The notes: a model not told the origin generated them from the letters alone. A stretch of 7,655 nucleotides of DNA from GWF2-43-63 sp964559205 (GCA_964559205.1 CAZLHV010000157.1:1-7655); one strand, 5' to 3'; shown: positions 1 to 7,100, counted from the first letter of the stretch. Numbers and translations: made by a program.

Positions 1-14
1 AAATTTTCTGCGCC

Positions 15-1340
15 ATGATACGTGAAAAACTGTCTGAACTACAAGCTTGGCAAAAGAAAAAGAAGCGAAAGCCATTAATCATTAAAGGAGCTCGACAAGT
101 TGGTAAAACCTGGCTCATGAAGTCGTTTGGCAAATCCGATTATCAACATTGCGCTTACATCAACCTTGAGAAAAAGCAAAGTCTGAGATCACTTTTTCAA
201 GGAAATATCAATGTTGAAGACATTATAAGTGCGCTACAAATTGAAACCGGAGTGCCCGTATTGCCAGGCAAAACACTCATCATTCTTGATGAAATACAAG
301 CCATTCCTGAGGCTTTGACCGCATTGAAGTATTTTAATGAAGACGCACCACAATATCACATCATTGCGGCAGGTTCGCTGCTTGGCGTGGCATTGCACTC
401 AGGCGTGTCTTTCCCTGTCGGAAATGTTGAGTTCTGTGAATTAATGCCTTTGAGTTATATTGAATTCCTCGAGGCCTTGGGCGACAAATCGCTGGTGGAA
501 TTGCTTCGCTCAAAGAATCTGGATTTGATACAAGTGTTTAAAGACCGCTTTGTTACACGACTTCGACAATATTACTTTTTGGGTGGCATGCCAGAAGTAG
601 TTGCAGACTTTGTGAAAAACGAAAACCCCGATTCAGCCAGAATATTGCAAAACGACATTCTCAAAACATATGAGCTTGATTTCTCAAAATATCCTCCTGC
701 ATCCATTGTTCCCCGAATTAGAATGCTTTGGAATGCGGTACCTGCACAGCTCGCCAAAGAAAACAAAAAGTTTATTTTTGGTGCTCTGAAAGAGGGTGCT
801 AGAGCAAAAGATTTCGAATTGGCGTTGGCTTGGCTCGAAGATTCGGGATTGGTGCATAAAGCACGAAGGGTGTCGAAGCCGTCGATTCCACTCAAATCGT
901 ACGAAGACATGAATGCGTTTAAACTTTTCGTCAACGACATTGGGTTATTGTCAGCCATGAATGATGTGCAATATCAGGACATTTTATATAATAATTCCAT
1001 ATTCAGTGAGTTTAAGGGATCGCTGACTGAACAATTTGTTTTACAGCAATTGCTCAGCTCTGGAATTTCCCAGTTGCACTATTGGTCATCGGATCAAGGG
1101 AGAGCCGAAACCGATTTTATTGTGCAACGAAAAAACAGAGTCATTCCCATTGAAGTTAAAGCCGAAGAAAATCTGAAATCGAAGAGCCTTCAAGTTTTTA
1201 TGCAGAAATTTAATCCCGATATTGCAGTGCGAGTCTCCATGTCCGATTTCCGCGCGAATAATCAATTGTTGAATATTCCATTGTATGCTGTCAATGTTTT
1301 TGAAGAAATGGTAAATGATTTTTTGAAACAGAATTCATAA
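15..1340 (+). CDS. AAA-family ATPase with C-terminal DUF4143 domain
   Basis: This is a 441-residue cytoplasmic protein with no signal peptide. The N-terminal half is a P-loop ATPase of the AAA_14 type: Walker A is GARQVGKT (residues 25-32), Walker B is LIILDE (88-93) followed by IQ, and a sensor-like AAGSLLG lies at 118-124. The C-terminal half matches DUF4143, ending in ETDFIV (365-370) and IPIEVKA (377-383). The D367...E380-V-K382 spacing resembles a PD-(D/E)XK nuclease core. Length is normal for the family (about 380-450). Proteins of this type are common in Bacteroidota and archaea, often in many paralogues; their physiological role is not established, and nuclease activity here is inference. 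The ATG at 15 fits the usual family N-terminus, a short basic helix before KPLIIKGARQ. The frame is open to the window edge, so a longer start cannot be formally excluded. The gene ends in TAA. It has no visible functional link to the receptor gene 45 nt downstream. Confidence 0.93.
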   Translation: MIREKLSELQAWQKKKKRKPLIIKGARQVGKTWLMKSFGKSDYQHCAYINLEKKQSLRSLFQGNINVEDIISALQIETGVPVLPGKTLIILDEIQAIPEALTALKYFNEDAPQYHIIAAGSLLGVALHSGVSFPVGNVEFCELMPLSYIEFLEALGDKSLVELLRSKNLDLIQVFKDRFVTRLRQYYFLGGMPEVVADFVKNENPDSARILQNDILKTYELDFSKYPPASIVPRIRMLWNAVPAQLAKENKKFIFGALKEGARAKDFELALAWLEDSGLVHKARRVSKPSIPLKSYEDMNAFKLFVNDIGLLSAMNDVQYQDILYNNSIFSEFKGSLTEQFVLQQLLSSGISQLHYWSSDQGRAETDFIVQRKNRVIPIEVKAEENLKSKSLQVFMQKFNPDIAVRVSMSDFRANNQLLNIPLYAVNVFEEMVNDFLKQNS

Positions 1341-1385
1341 AACAAATTCCCCGAAAAGTCGTTACTTTGACTTTGAAAACGTTCC

Positions 1386-3791
1386 ATGCGCCTGTTTATT
1401 CTGAATTTTTTACTTTTCTGGCTGATTTTCAGTCAACTTCAAATGTTTTCGCCCATATCGGCACAAAACATCAGCATTTCCGTACGCGATCAGCGCGAAC
1501 CTTTACCTGGAGCCACCGTGTCGCTCATCAACAATACTGACACCAATCAGGTTCGTTACACCACCACCGACGCATCGGGCAATGCCACATTTATCAACGT
1601 AAGCGATGGTTACTGGCGCATTCGCATCAGCTACATTGGCTTCATAACGCAAGAACGCACGGTATTGACCGATCCGCTGCACAGAAACTTCAGTTTTGTA
1701 TTAAAAAGCAATGCTGTATCGCTGAGCGGTGTTACCATCACTGCCGAACGACCATACATTCGTCAGGAAGAAGACAAAATGATTGTGGATCCAACACCGT
1801 TGATTGGCATCAGCAGCAACACGCTCGAAGTCATTGAATCAACCCCGGGTATTTACGTTGATTATGATGCAGGGATATTTCTTTCGAGTGCAACACCTGC
1901 AGTGGTTTACATCAATGGCCGTGAACAGAAGCTGGGCAATGCCGACATCATGAACATGCTGCGAAACCTGCCGCCGGGAAGCATTGAACGCATCGAAATT
2001 CTAAGAACACCATCGAGCAAGTATGACGCTGCCAGTTCGGGTGGAATTGTAAATGTGGTTTTGAAAAAAGGAGTCCGATTAGGACGGTTTGGCAACATCA
2101 ACGCGGGCATGAATCAGGGTCGCTATGGCAATCGTTTTGCCGGAATCAGTTATAACGACAGTAACGAGAAAAACACATGGTACGCCAACCTGAATTACAG
2201 TCGCAACGATGTGCTCGAAGAGCTTAGCACCGCACGAAATCAGGGCATTGACACCATTTTATATCAAAACAACGACATCAGAAGAACCGAAAACCAGCTT
2301 TACAGTGGTTTTGGCATTAGTCATGATGCAGGTAAAAAAAGCAGCTGGAGCTACGACGGGCGCTTATCGCTGAGTGAGCGAAACACAGAAGGCAACAGCT
2401 TCAGCAACCTTGAAGGTACCGCCTATCTTCCTCTGATGAGCAACAGCGAGCAGATAAACAACAGGCAAATACCGCTGAGCTTTTCGAACGATTTCGGCCT
2501 GACATACAAGCCTGATACCAATGGCACTTCGATAACCACGTTGTTCACCTGGCAATGGATGCAAAACCCATCGGAGCAGAATTATGCCACCCAATACACC
2601 CTGCCCTTCGACACAGTGCTGCGAGGCCGCGGCGATGTGGAAACTCAGCGACATTTTTTCATTCTGCAAAGCGATCTGGTAAAGCCCATGAAGCATGGAA
2701 TCAATGTAGAAACAGGCATCAAGGCAAGCTGGCAGCAGTATCAATCGGAAACAAACTTTTTCACGCTGCTATACAACAGCGAAATTGACGACAGCAGTCG
2801 CAGCAGCAGCTTTCATTACGATGAGCTTATTGCGGCAGCTTACCTTCAGGCATCGAAAACACTTTGGGCTGGCATCATCCTGAAAACTGGCTGTCGTCTT
2901 GAGCACACCCGAATGAACGGGCAGCAATCGTTTCCATCCGATACCGGGTTTGTGGTCAACAGCACAGGTTTGTTTCCGTATGTATATCTGAGCCGTCCCC
3001 TGCCAAGCATTATGGGCATTCAGCTCACACCATACCTCATTTTCAGAAGGACCATCAGCAGGCCAGATTACGACATGCTGAATCCATCGACCGAATATCT
3101 TGACGCATATTTGTATCAGAGCGGCAATCCGGCTTTACGGCCTCAATACACCCAAAATGCCGAATTCAATATCAGTTTCAATGATTTTCCGGTCTTTGCC
3201 ATGGGCTACAGTAAAACCACCGATATCTTTTCTCAGGTCGTCTATGCCGATGAAACGCGTCCTGGGGTGCAAAAAATCACCTGGGATAATCTGGGCAGCA
3301 GCACCGAGAAGTATTTGCGCGGAGTGATCGGCATTCCGCCCGGCGGGCGCTATTTCTTTGCTTTAGGTGCTCAATACAATATGACGGTATATGAAGGATG
3401 GTATGACGGTGAGCCCTTATCGCGCGAGCGAGGCAGCTGGCGGCTATTCAGTTTTCATTCGCTGAAACTGGGCAAAAACACCAAACTCAGCCTCAGTGGT
3501 TTTATGATGCTCAACGGACAGCGCGGGTTTTACGATCTGGGTGATTTCGGATCGCTCAATGCAGGCATCACACAAATGTTTATGAATCAGCGCCTGCAGG
3601 TGACACTCAATGGACGCGATCTGCTTCGCACCATGGTAACGTCGTTCGAACTCAATCAGGGCAGCATTAGCAGCTACGGCGAAAGATATGCCGATCAGCA
3701 GCGCATCGGAATCAACATTCGCTACAATTTCGGACTTGGCAAAAAAGATCGGGGCAATGGATTCAATATGCCCGACGACGATGCATTGTAG
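1386..3791 (+). CDS. TonB-dependent-receptor-like outer-membrane beta-barrel protein
   Basis: This is an 801-residue outer-membrane protein. Residues 1-26/27 form a signal peptide (hydrophobic FILNFLLFWLIF core, cleavage near SPISAQ). Residues 28-115 look like a CarboxypepD_reg-like beta-sandwich, with LPGATVSL, a TTDASGNATF turn and IRISYIGF. A plug domain follows at about 125-235, with the diagnostic IERIEILRTPSSKYDA and SSGGIVNVVLKKG stretches (200-229). The remainder is a barrel with alternating aromatic strands and the NPALRPQ motif (581-587), typical of the OMP_b-brl_3 (PF14905) group. The last strand is about 773-782 (RIGINIRYNF), followed by a polar, acidic tail to 801. Family members import or bind substrates at the outer membrane; the substrate cannot be told, and no SusD partner or clear TonB box is visible. 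A near-match to the -7 box, TA-c-TTTG (1363-1369, one base short), precedes the ATG, so it may have its own weak promoter or be read through from the ATPase gene. It ends in TAG. Confidence 0.93.
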   Translation: MRLFILNFLLFWLIFSQLQMFSPISAQNISISVRDQREPLPGATVSLINNTDTNQVRYTTTDASGNATFINVSDGYWRIRISYIGFITQERTVLTDPLHRNFSFVLKSNAVSLSGVTITAERPYIRQEEDKMIVDPTPLIGISSNTLEVIESTPGIYVDYDAGIFLSSATPAVVYINGREQKLGNADIMNMLRNLPPGSIERIEILRTPSSKYDAASSGGIVNVVLKKGVRLGRFGNINAGMNQGRYGNRFAGISYNDSNEKNTWYANLNYSRNDVLEELSTARNQGIDTILYQNNDIRRTENQLYSGFGISHDAGKKSSWSYDGRLSLSERNTEGNSFSNLEGTAYLPLMSNSEQINNRQIPLSFSNDFGLTYKPDTNGTSITTLFTWQWMQNPSEQNYATQYTLPFDTVLRGRGDVETQRHFFILQSDLVKPMKHGINVETGIKASWQQYQSETNFFTLLYNSEIDDSSRSSSFHYDELIAAAYLQASKTLWAGIILKTGCRLEHTRMNGQQSFPSDTGFVVNSTGLFPYVYLSRPLPSIMGIQLTPYLIFRRTISRPDYDMLNPSTEYLDAYLYQSGNPALRPQYTQNAEFNISFNDFPVFAMGYSKTTDIFSQVVYADETRPGVQKITWDNLGSSTEKYLRGVIGIPPGGRYFFALGAQYNMTVYEGWYDGEPLSRERGSWRLFSFHSLKLGKNTKLSLSGFMMLNGQRGFYDLGDFGSLNAGITQMFMNQRLQVTLNGRDLLRTMVTSFELNQGSISSYGERYADQQRIGINIRYNFGLGKKDRGNGFNMPDDDAL

Positions 3792-3810
3792 CTGAAAATA
3801 TCATTCACTC

Positions 3811-3860
3811 TTTAACCGCCGAGTGCGCAAAGTTTCTCGCAAAGAAAGACGCAGAGAGGA
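3811..3860. repeat. degenerate CGCAAAG-type intergenic repeat
   Basis: Four related heptamers are spaced 9, 12 and 12 bases apart: CGCCGAG (3817), CGCAAAG (3826), CGCAAAG (3838) and CGCAGAG (3850). They follow a TTTAACCG lead-in. From memory, not a search, this resembles the AACCGCAAAGACGCAAAG-like sequence scattered through intergenic regions of many Bacteroidota genomes. The copy here is decayed at both outer units. It lies about 20 bases beyond the receptor stop codon and well upstream of the next promoter, so it could sit in the receptor gene's 3' untranslated region. Its function is unknown. Confidence 0.55.
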
Positions 3861-3946
3861 TTTGTGTTGCATAAGTCGCTGCTGCTGCCGGACTCAGATG
3901 AAACCCAACAATAAATATTCTTTCTCAGGCAACGACTAAATTATCG

Positions 3947-3954
3947 TATTTTTG
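3947..3954 (+). promoter_or_regulatory. Bacteroidota -7 promoter box of the SIMPL gene
   Basis: TATTTTTG is a perfect TAnnTTTG box, the -7 element recognised by the Bacteroidota primary sigma factor. The upstream -33 element is weak: the nearest candidate is TTTC at 3921-3924. Transcription would begin near 3960, giving a leader of about 40 nt before the ATG at 4000. The box overlaps a TTG at 3952 that opens the reading frame, which argues that this TTG is not the translation start. Confidence 0.6.
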
Positions 3955-3999
3955 TTCATCAGGTCTGAGACAGAAACAATTCATAAAAACACGCCAACC

Positions 4000-4893
4000 A
4001 TGAAATCAATTCTCATCAGCTCGGTTTTTGTATTTTCAATGCTTTCTGCTTTGGGGCAGGAAGGCGGGAATTACCTCATTGGACAGGATTACAACAACAA
4101 TTTATATTCGTCGTATTCGGCTCCTTCGGCCTATCGTGTATATTTATCGGACAGCACTTTTCTGATTCAGGCCAATGTGATGATGAATGTGATTGCCGAC
4201 ACCTATGTAGCCACTTTTGGCGTGTCAGAAATCTCGACCAGCCTCACCGATGCCAACGCAAAAATTGATGCCCGCATCGAAAAATTTGTTGCTTCGCTGA
4301 CCAAATCCGGCATTTCGATGAAGGATATTTACGTTGACATGACCACACAAACCAAGCTTGCAGATTACAAAATCAACGGGAATTATGCCGAGCAGTACAT
4401 CAGTGGCTATGAGCAAAAGAAGAACGTGATTGTCAAATTCAAAAACATCAATGATCTCGATAAAATGATATTGGCGGCATCGGAACAAGGTATTTACGAT
4501 CTGGCAAAAGTCGATTACATTGTCACCGACATCAATGCTATTTACACAAAGCTTTTCGAGACCGCACTCGAGATCATTAACAATAAAAAAGCCCTGTATC
4601 TTGCTGCAACCGGACTCAAGCTGAAGGCTGTGTCTGAAATTTACTCCGAATCGTTTTTGTGCTACTACCCCGCTCAACTATACAAAAGTTACACGGTGAA
4701 TGTAACCACCTTGTATTATGACTACAGCTCCAGTCAGAAACGAAAGGATCTGCCCAAAAACATCACATATTTTTACGATAAGGTGAATTATTCGGGATTC
4801 GACAAAGTCATTAACCCTGTGGTTACTGAGCCTGCGGTTGAATACATCATGAATCTTCAGATCAAATTCAACATTGATCAGGCTGTGAAATAG
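4000..4893 (+). CDS. secreted SIMPL (DUF541) domain protein
   Basis: This is a 297-residue exported protein. The ATG at 4000 is chosen over an upstream in-frame TTG (3952) because it starts directly with a good signal peptide (MKSILISSVFVFSMLSALG, cleavage near G19/Q20) and because the TTG lies inside the promoter box. There is no lipobox cysteine, so a soluble periplasmic protein is likely. Residues about 55-250 match the SIMPL/DUF541 fold: a YVATFGVSEI strand, a long helix with NAKIDARIEKFVASL, the turn KSGISMKDIYVDM, then GYEQKKNVIVKFKNINDLDKMI and DLAKVDYIVTDI. SIMPL proteins are periplasmic or envelope proteins without a generally agreed biochemical role; some are linked to oxidative stress or to interaction with signalling proteins. 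The segment before the domain (20-50) is rich in Asn, Tyr and Ser. It is probably monocistronic, with its own promoter and a convergent gene downstream, and ends in TAG. Confidence 0.88.
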   Translation: MKSILISSVFVFSMLSALGQEGGNYLIGQDYNNNLYSSYSAPSAYRVYLSDSTFLIQANVMMNVIADTYVATFGVSEISTSLTDANAKIDARIEKFVASLTKSGISMKDIYVDMTTQTKLADYKINGNYAEQYISGYEQKKNVIVKFKNINDLDKMILAASEQGIYDLAKVDYIVTDINAIYTKLFETALEIINNKKALYLAATGLKLKAVSEIYSESFLCYYPAQLYKSYTVNVTTLYYDYSSSQKRKDLPKNITYFYDKVNYSGFDKVINPVVTEPAVEYIMNLQIKFNIDQAVK

Positions 4894-5001
4894 TCAGGCA
4901 AATGTTTGAATGAATCCACAACACAGAAAGAAGAATAGAAAAGCAAGCACAGAAACATCTATGATGTACAAATGGGGACAATCGATTCGTTTCCGAAAGA
5001 T

Positions 5002-6198
5002 TTAAGCCCCGGGAAGCAACTCGTTTAATTGAGTGGTGGCAGCATCAAGACCAAGGTGAATTTGGGCCACTTCCTGTGGATGAAACCCGTTAGATTCACA
5101 AAACAATGCTCGATAAAATTCAATGCCTTTGATCATATTGGAAACAAAGGTTTTTATGTAGGCATCCGACACTACGGCATGCCCTTCTGTCTTCTCCTTC
5201 ACTCGTTGGGTGATGTAGTCAAGATAAAGCGATAACTCCTTCATGAGAAAATGAGGTCGATCTTTCTGAATCAGTTGCATCCTGCCATAAATATGGTCGG
5301 TTAGCTCCAGCAAAGTCATTTTTCTCGAGAAATAGGCCAAATTTGGCCCAGGACAAACCGAAACGCCATCGCCACCCGGCTGCGTGTCGAGTTTATATTT
5401 CAATAGAGCGGCGGTGCCCAGTCCAACACAAATACAAGCTCGGTTAACAATGGTGCGATATGCGGCGTTGTATTCTTCAGTTGAAAGATTCCTTGCATCA
5501 AGCTCTTCGATTTTTTTCTTTTGATATAGTCTTGACGCCATACAGATGCCCACCTTTGTAAATTCCTTATTAAAAGAAATGTACGTTTTCGTACAAGGAC
5601 TTCCGGGTACACCTCTTGAGATTCGGCCTTCTTTTTCGATATCCTTGGTGTTGTTTCTGACATTATTAAATGCCACACCCATAGGTGAGATATAACTGAG
5701 ATAGAGACTATCTTCGCCAGCTGCAGCAAGCAATTCAACCGTTTCATCGTCGATAGCAGTCACCTCAGGAACCAGCAGAAAAGGAGAACCCCAACCAATA
5801 GAGTCCACCTGAAAGTGCTTTCTGACAAATTCATGCTCTCTGTGAGTTCCTATGCCGCCCTGGGCCGATATGGTCAAGGGCATCCGGATTTGTGGAACGG
5901 CTTTGTTTTTCAGCTTCGCTCCCTGAATAAAAAGCTCATACACATTGTTGTATAGCTCTTCGCGCCGATCCCTGAACTCGGCCATAATTGGTCCCATCAT
6001 CAAACCATCTGTTGCAAAAGCATGACCGCCGCAATTCAACCCCGATTCAATTCTGTATTCAGAAACCCAGATGCCTTTTTTTGCAAAGTACTTTCCCTGA
6101 ATTAGGGCTGAGCGAAAATCGCTGACTTTTATCGTGAGTTTTTTTCTAATAAATCCCTGAGCATCAGCGTAAAAGTCGTCAAATTGCTCCGTATAGCC
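5002..6198 (-). CDS. C-terminal fragment of the interrupted barrel protein, with conserved-looking cysteines
   Basis: This is the continuation of the frame after the TAG, 398 codons to TAA. There is no ATG near its start: the first usable initiator is TTG at 6039, inside the SGLNCGGHAF motif, so an independent gene start is improbable. Whole-protein numbering is used. CGGHAF is 251-256, GGIGT is 309-313 and GSPF is 332-335. Beyond the barrel core come cysteines in striking contexts: GSPC (C397), GIC (C414), ACIC (C450, C452) and VCPGPN (C477, followed by LAYFS). These could ligate a metal or an Fe-S cluster, but that is inference. The last 100 residues are helical (LTDHIYGRMQLI, YLDYITQRVKEK, FVSNMIKGIEFYRALF). 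A start-only gene caller would probably report 5002-6039 as a separate protein; I regard that as an artefact of the stop. Confidence 0.5.
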   Translation of the reverse strand, partial: GYTEQFDDFYADAQGFIRKKLTIKVSDFRSALIQGKYFAKKGIWVSEYRIESGLNCGGHAFATDGLMMGPIMAEFRDRREELYNNVYELFIQGAKLKNKAVPQIRMPLTISAQGGIGTHREHEFVRKHFQVDSIGWGSPFLLVPEVTAIDDETVELLAAAGEDSLYLSYISPMGVAFNNVRNNTKDIEKEGRISRGVPGSPCTKTYISFNKEFTKVGICMASRLYQKKKIEELDARNLSTEEYNAAYRTIVNRACICVGLGTAALLKYKLDTQPGGDGVSVCPGPNLAYFSRKMTLLELTDHIYGRMQLIQKDRPHFLMKELSLYLDYITQRVKEKTEGHAVVSDAYIKTFVSNMIKGIEFYRALFCESNGFHPQEVAQIHLGLDAATTQLNELLPGA

Positions 6199-6783
6199 CT
6201 AAATTGCAGGATTCATCCCTGCTGAATAAACCAGCGATGAACATAGTTTGCTCTCGGCAAATCCTCTGAGTGCAGCCTGAGCATCGTTGAATCGAGGTTC
6301 CATGACCTGTTCGTCAGAATCGTAATTCTCCTTATCGATCTTGGTCATGATATTCACATCGATGCTTCCCATAGATAAATGGGCTTTTAGCCACTTCGTT
6401 TTTTCTTCATCTGAGGGTTTATCATTCAAAAACTGCATCCATTGATCTGGAAGTTTGGAATCAGTTGGCAGCAGATTGAAATATTTTTCGAGCTCTTCGG
6501 GGGTTCTGAGATGGATTAAATCGTTGAATCGTAGATGGCAAATATCGTGTACAAGATTGAGATACAAACGGATACGGCTGGCACGGGCATTGGAGTCGCT
6601 GGATAGAATTGGCTGATATTCAAATCCGTAGTCATGACAATACATGGCGCGCAGCTTCTCCATCAATTCATCATCCACGAGTGAGATCACCGAATTGATA
6701 CCCAAATGAGAAACCTTCACCGGAGTATCAACGGTGTAGCCAATTCCCATCACAGGGATATGAAAGGTGTGACGATGGGTCAT
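6199..6783 (-). CDS. N-terminal fragment of the interrupted barrel protein (194 aa)
   Basis: This is the part translated if the TAG at 6201-6199 acts as a stop. The start is taken as the ATG at 6783, which gives MTHRHTFHIPVMGIGYTVD; an in-frame TTG at 6867 would add 28 residues that look like untranslated leader. There is no Shine-Dalgarno sequence, as usual in this phylum. Residues 9-40 look like the first beta/alpha unit of a TIM barrel, with ISLVDDELMEKLR after it. Residues about 60-160 are helical and charged, including DICHLRFNDLIHL and KTKWLKAHLSMGSIDVNIMTK. The fragment ends ...YSAGMNPAI, in the middle of a fold, so on its own it would lack the catalytic-looking GGHAF and GGIGT motifs and is unlikely to be active. 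This is an alternative view of the same locus as the whole-gene entry. Confidence 0.55.
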   Translation of the reverse strand: MTHRHTFHIPVMGIGYTVDTPVKVSHLGINSVISLVDDELMEKLRAMYCHDYGFEYQPILSSDSNARASRIRLYLNLVHDICHLRFNDLIHLRTPEELEKYFNLLPTDSKLPDQWMQFLNDKPSDEEKTKWLKAHLSMGSIDVNIMTKIDKENYDSDEQVMEPRFNDAQAALRGFAESKLCSSLVYSAGMNPAI

Positions 6784-6891
6784 TGTGAAACTGATAATTA
6801 ATGATGTCAAACAGGGTGAACGTGAGTGTTGATAAGAAAATAAAACAATGTTTGGTTCGGTCTCCAATCAAAACAAACGCTCTATTCGGGT

Positions 6892-6899
6892 CAAAGGTA
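6892..6899 (-). promoter_or_regulatory. Bacteroidota -7 promoter box of the barrel-protein gene
   Basis: On the minus strand this reads TACCTTTG, a perfect TAnnTTTG. Transcription would begin near 6885, giving a leader of about 100 nt before the ATG at 6783. No clear -33 TTTG is present at the usual distance; the nearest TTG is only 9 bases away. The TTG at 6867 falls just inside the transcript, but its translation looks like leader rather than protein. Confidence 0.5.
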
Positions 6900-7005
6900 C
6901 TCTTTATTCAATTAACATCGGATTTGTTTGTTAAACATTTAGAAGGTTTTATGACCAAATGTCACTAATCTCTGATGAAAAGCTGCATCAACGCAGCATT
7001 TAGCC

Positions 7006-7019
7006 ATGATCCAAATCAT
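7006..7019. promoter_or_regulatory. possible Crp/Fnr-type operator palindrome
   Basis: ATGATCCAAATCAT is a perfect inverted repeat with 5-base arms and a 4-base spacer. It differs from the classical Fnr consensus TTGAT-N4-ATCAA only at the outermost base of each arm. It lies about 100 bases before the lipoprotein ATG and more than 100 bases upstream of the minus-strand -7 box. A single short palindrome in AT-rich DNA can occur by chance, so this is only a candidate. Confidence 0.25.
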
Positions 7020-7092
7020 ATTGATCTTTTTTCTCTAAACTCATTTTATTCATCTGAATCTACAAACACCATCTCACATCATCAATAATTCA

Positions 7093-7100
7093 TATTTTTA
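7093..7100 (+). promoter_or_regulatory. weak candidate -7 box of the lipoprotein gene
   Basis: TATTTTTA matches TAnnTTTG at all fixed positions except the last. It would place the transcript start near 7107, leaving only a 13-nt leader before the ATG at 7120. There is no -33 element at the expected distance. I found no better plus-strand candidate in the region. Confidence 0.25.

Larger units (their letters stand above)
5002..6783 (-). pseudogene. probable NMO/FMN-like TIM-barrel protein gene, interrupted by in-frame TAG
   Basis: Reading the minus strand from the ATG at 6783 gives one frame of 593 codons to a TAA at 5004-5002. Its only interruption is a TAG at codon 195 (6201-6199). Both sides are in the same frame, and the 53 codons between the TAG and the first possible restart (TTG at 6039) look coding: TEQFDDFYADAQGF, KVSDFRSALIQGKYFAKKG and WVSEYRIESGLNCGGHAF. 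No deletion or frameshift is needed to join the halves. The fold is inferred as a TIM barrel resembling nitronate monooxygenase/2-nitropropane dioxygenase-type FMN enzymes: IPVMGIGYTVDTPVKV at the first strand (9-24), CGGHAF (251-256) where those enzymes have a His/Gly motif, and GGIGT (309-313) plus GSPFLL (332-337) as a phosphate-binding loop. I recall similar unnamed conserved proteins in Bacteroidota; the substrate is unknown. The TAG may be a recent mutation, a sequence error or a suppressed codon. The gene is convergent with the SIMPL gene, with a 108-nt gap. Confidence 0.72.

Noticed and set aside
1341..1385. ATPase and receptor genes as one functional operon
   Set aside because: The 45-nt gap would allow co-transcription, but the families have no known link and a near -7 box (1363-1369) precedes the receptor. 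Proximity alone is not enough.
2364..2744. Antisense open frame within the receptor gene (and similar ones at 572-958, 1907-2110, 4225-4677, 5400-5747)
   Set aside because: They lie wholly inside well-supported genes, have no recognisable domains or promoter boxes, and are cysteine- or serine-rich in the manner of shadow frames.
3817..3856. CRISPR array
   Set aside because: The repeat units are only 7 bases with 2-5 base gaps and no unique spacers, and no cas gene is present.
3789..4893. Genome-wide TAG reassignment to a sense codon
   Set aside because: The receptor gene ends in TAG (3789-3791) just after its last barrel strand and short tail, with a TAA only 7 codons later. The SIMPL gene ends in TAG at a natural domain end, and reading through it would run into the convergent gene. 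Ordinary use of TAG as stop fits both.
4955..4997. Terminator hairpins between the convergent genes (ACATC-TAT-GATGT and TTCG-TTTC-CGAA)
   Set aside because: Stems are only 4-5 base pairs, with no GC-rich core and no T tract on either strand, so neither is a believable intrinsic terminator.
5002..6039. Independent 345-residue gene starting at TTG 6039
   Set aside because: The start falls within the conserved-looking SGLNCGGHAF stretch, and the frame upstream is coding back to the TAG. It is a fragment of the larger gene.
6784..6867. TTG start at 6867 for the minus-strand gene (28 extra residues)
   Set aside because: The extra residues show no domain or signal peptide character. The ATG at 6783 leads directly into the first barrel strand, and the TTG sits only about 18 bases after the predicted transcript start.
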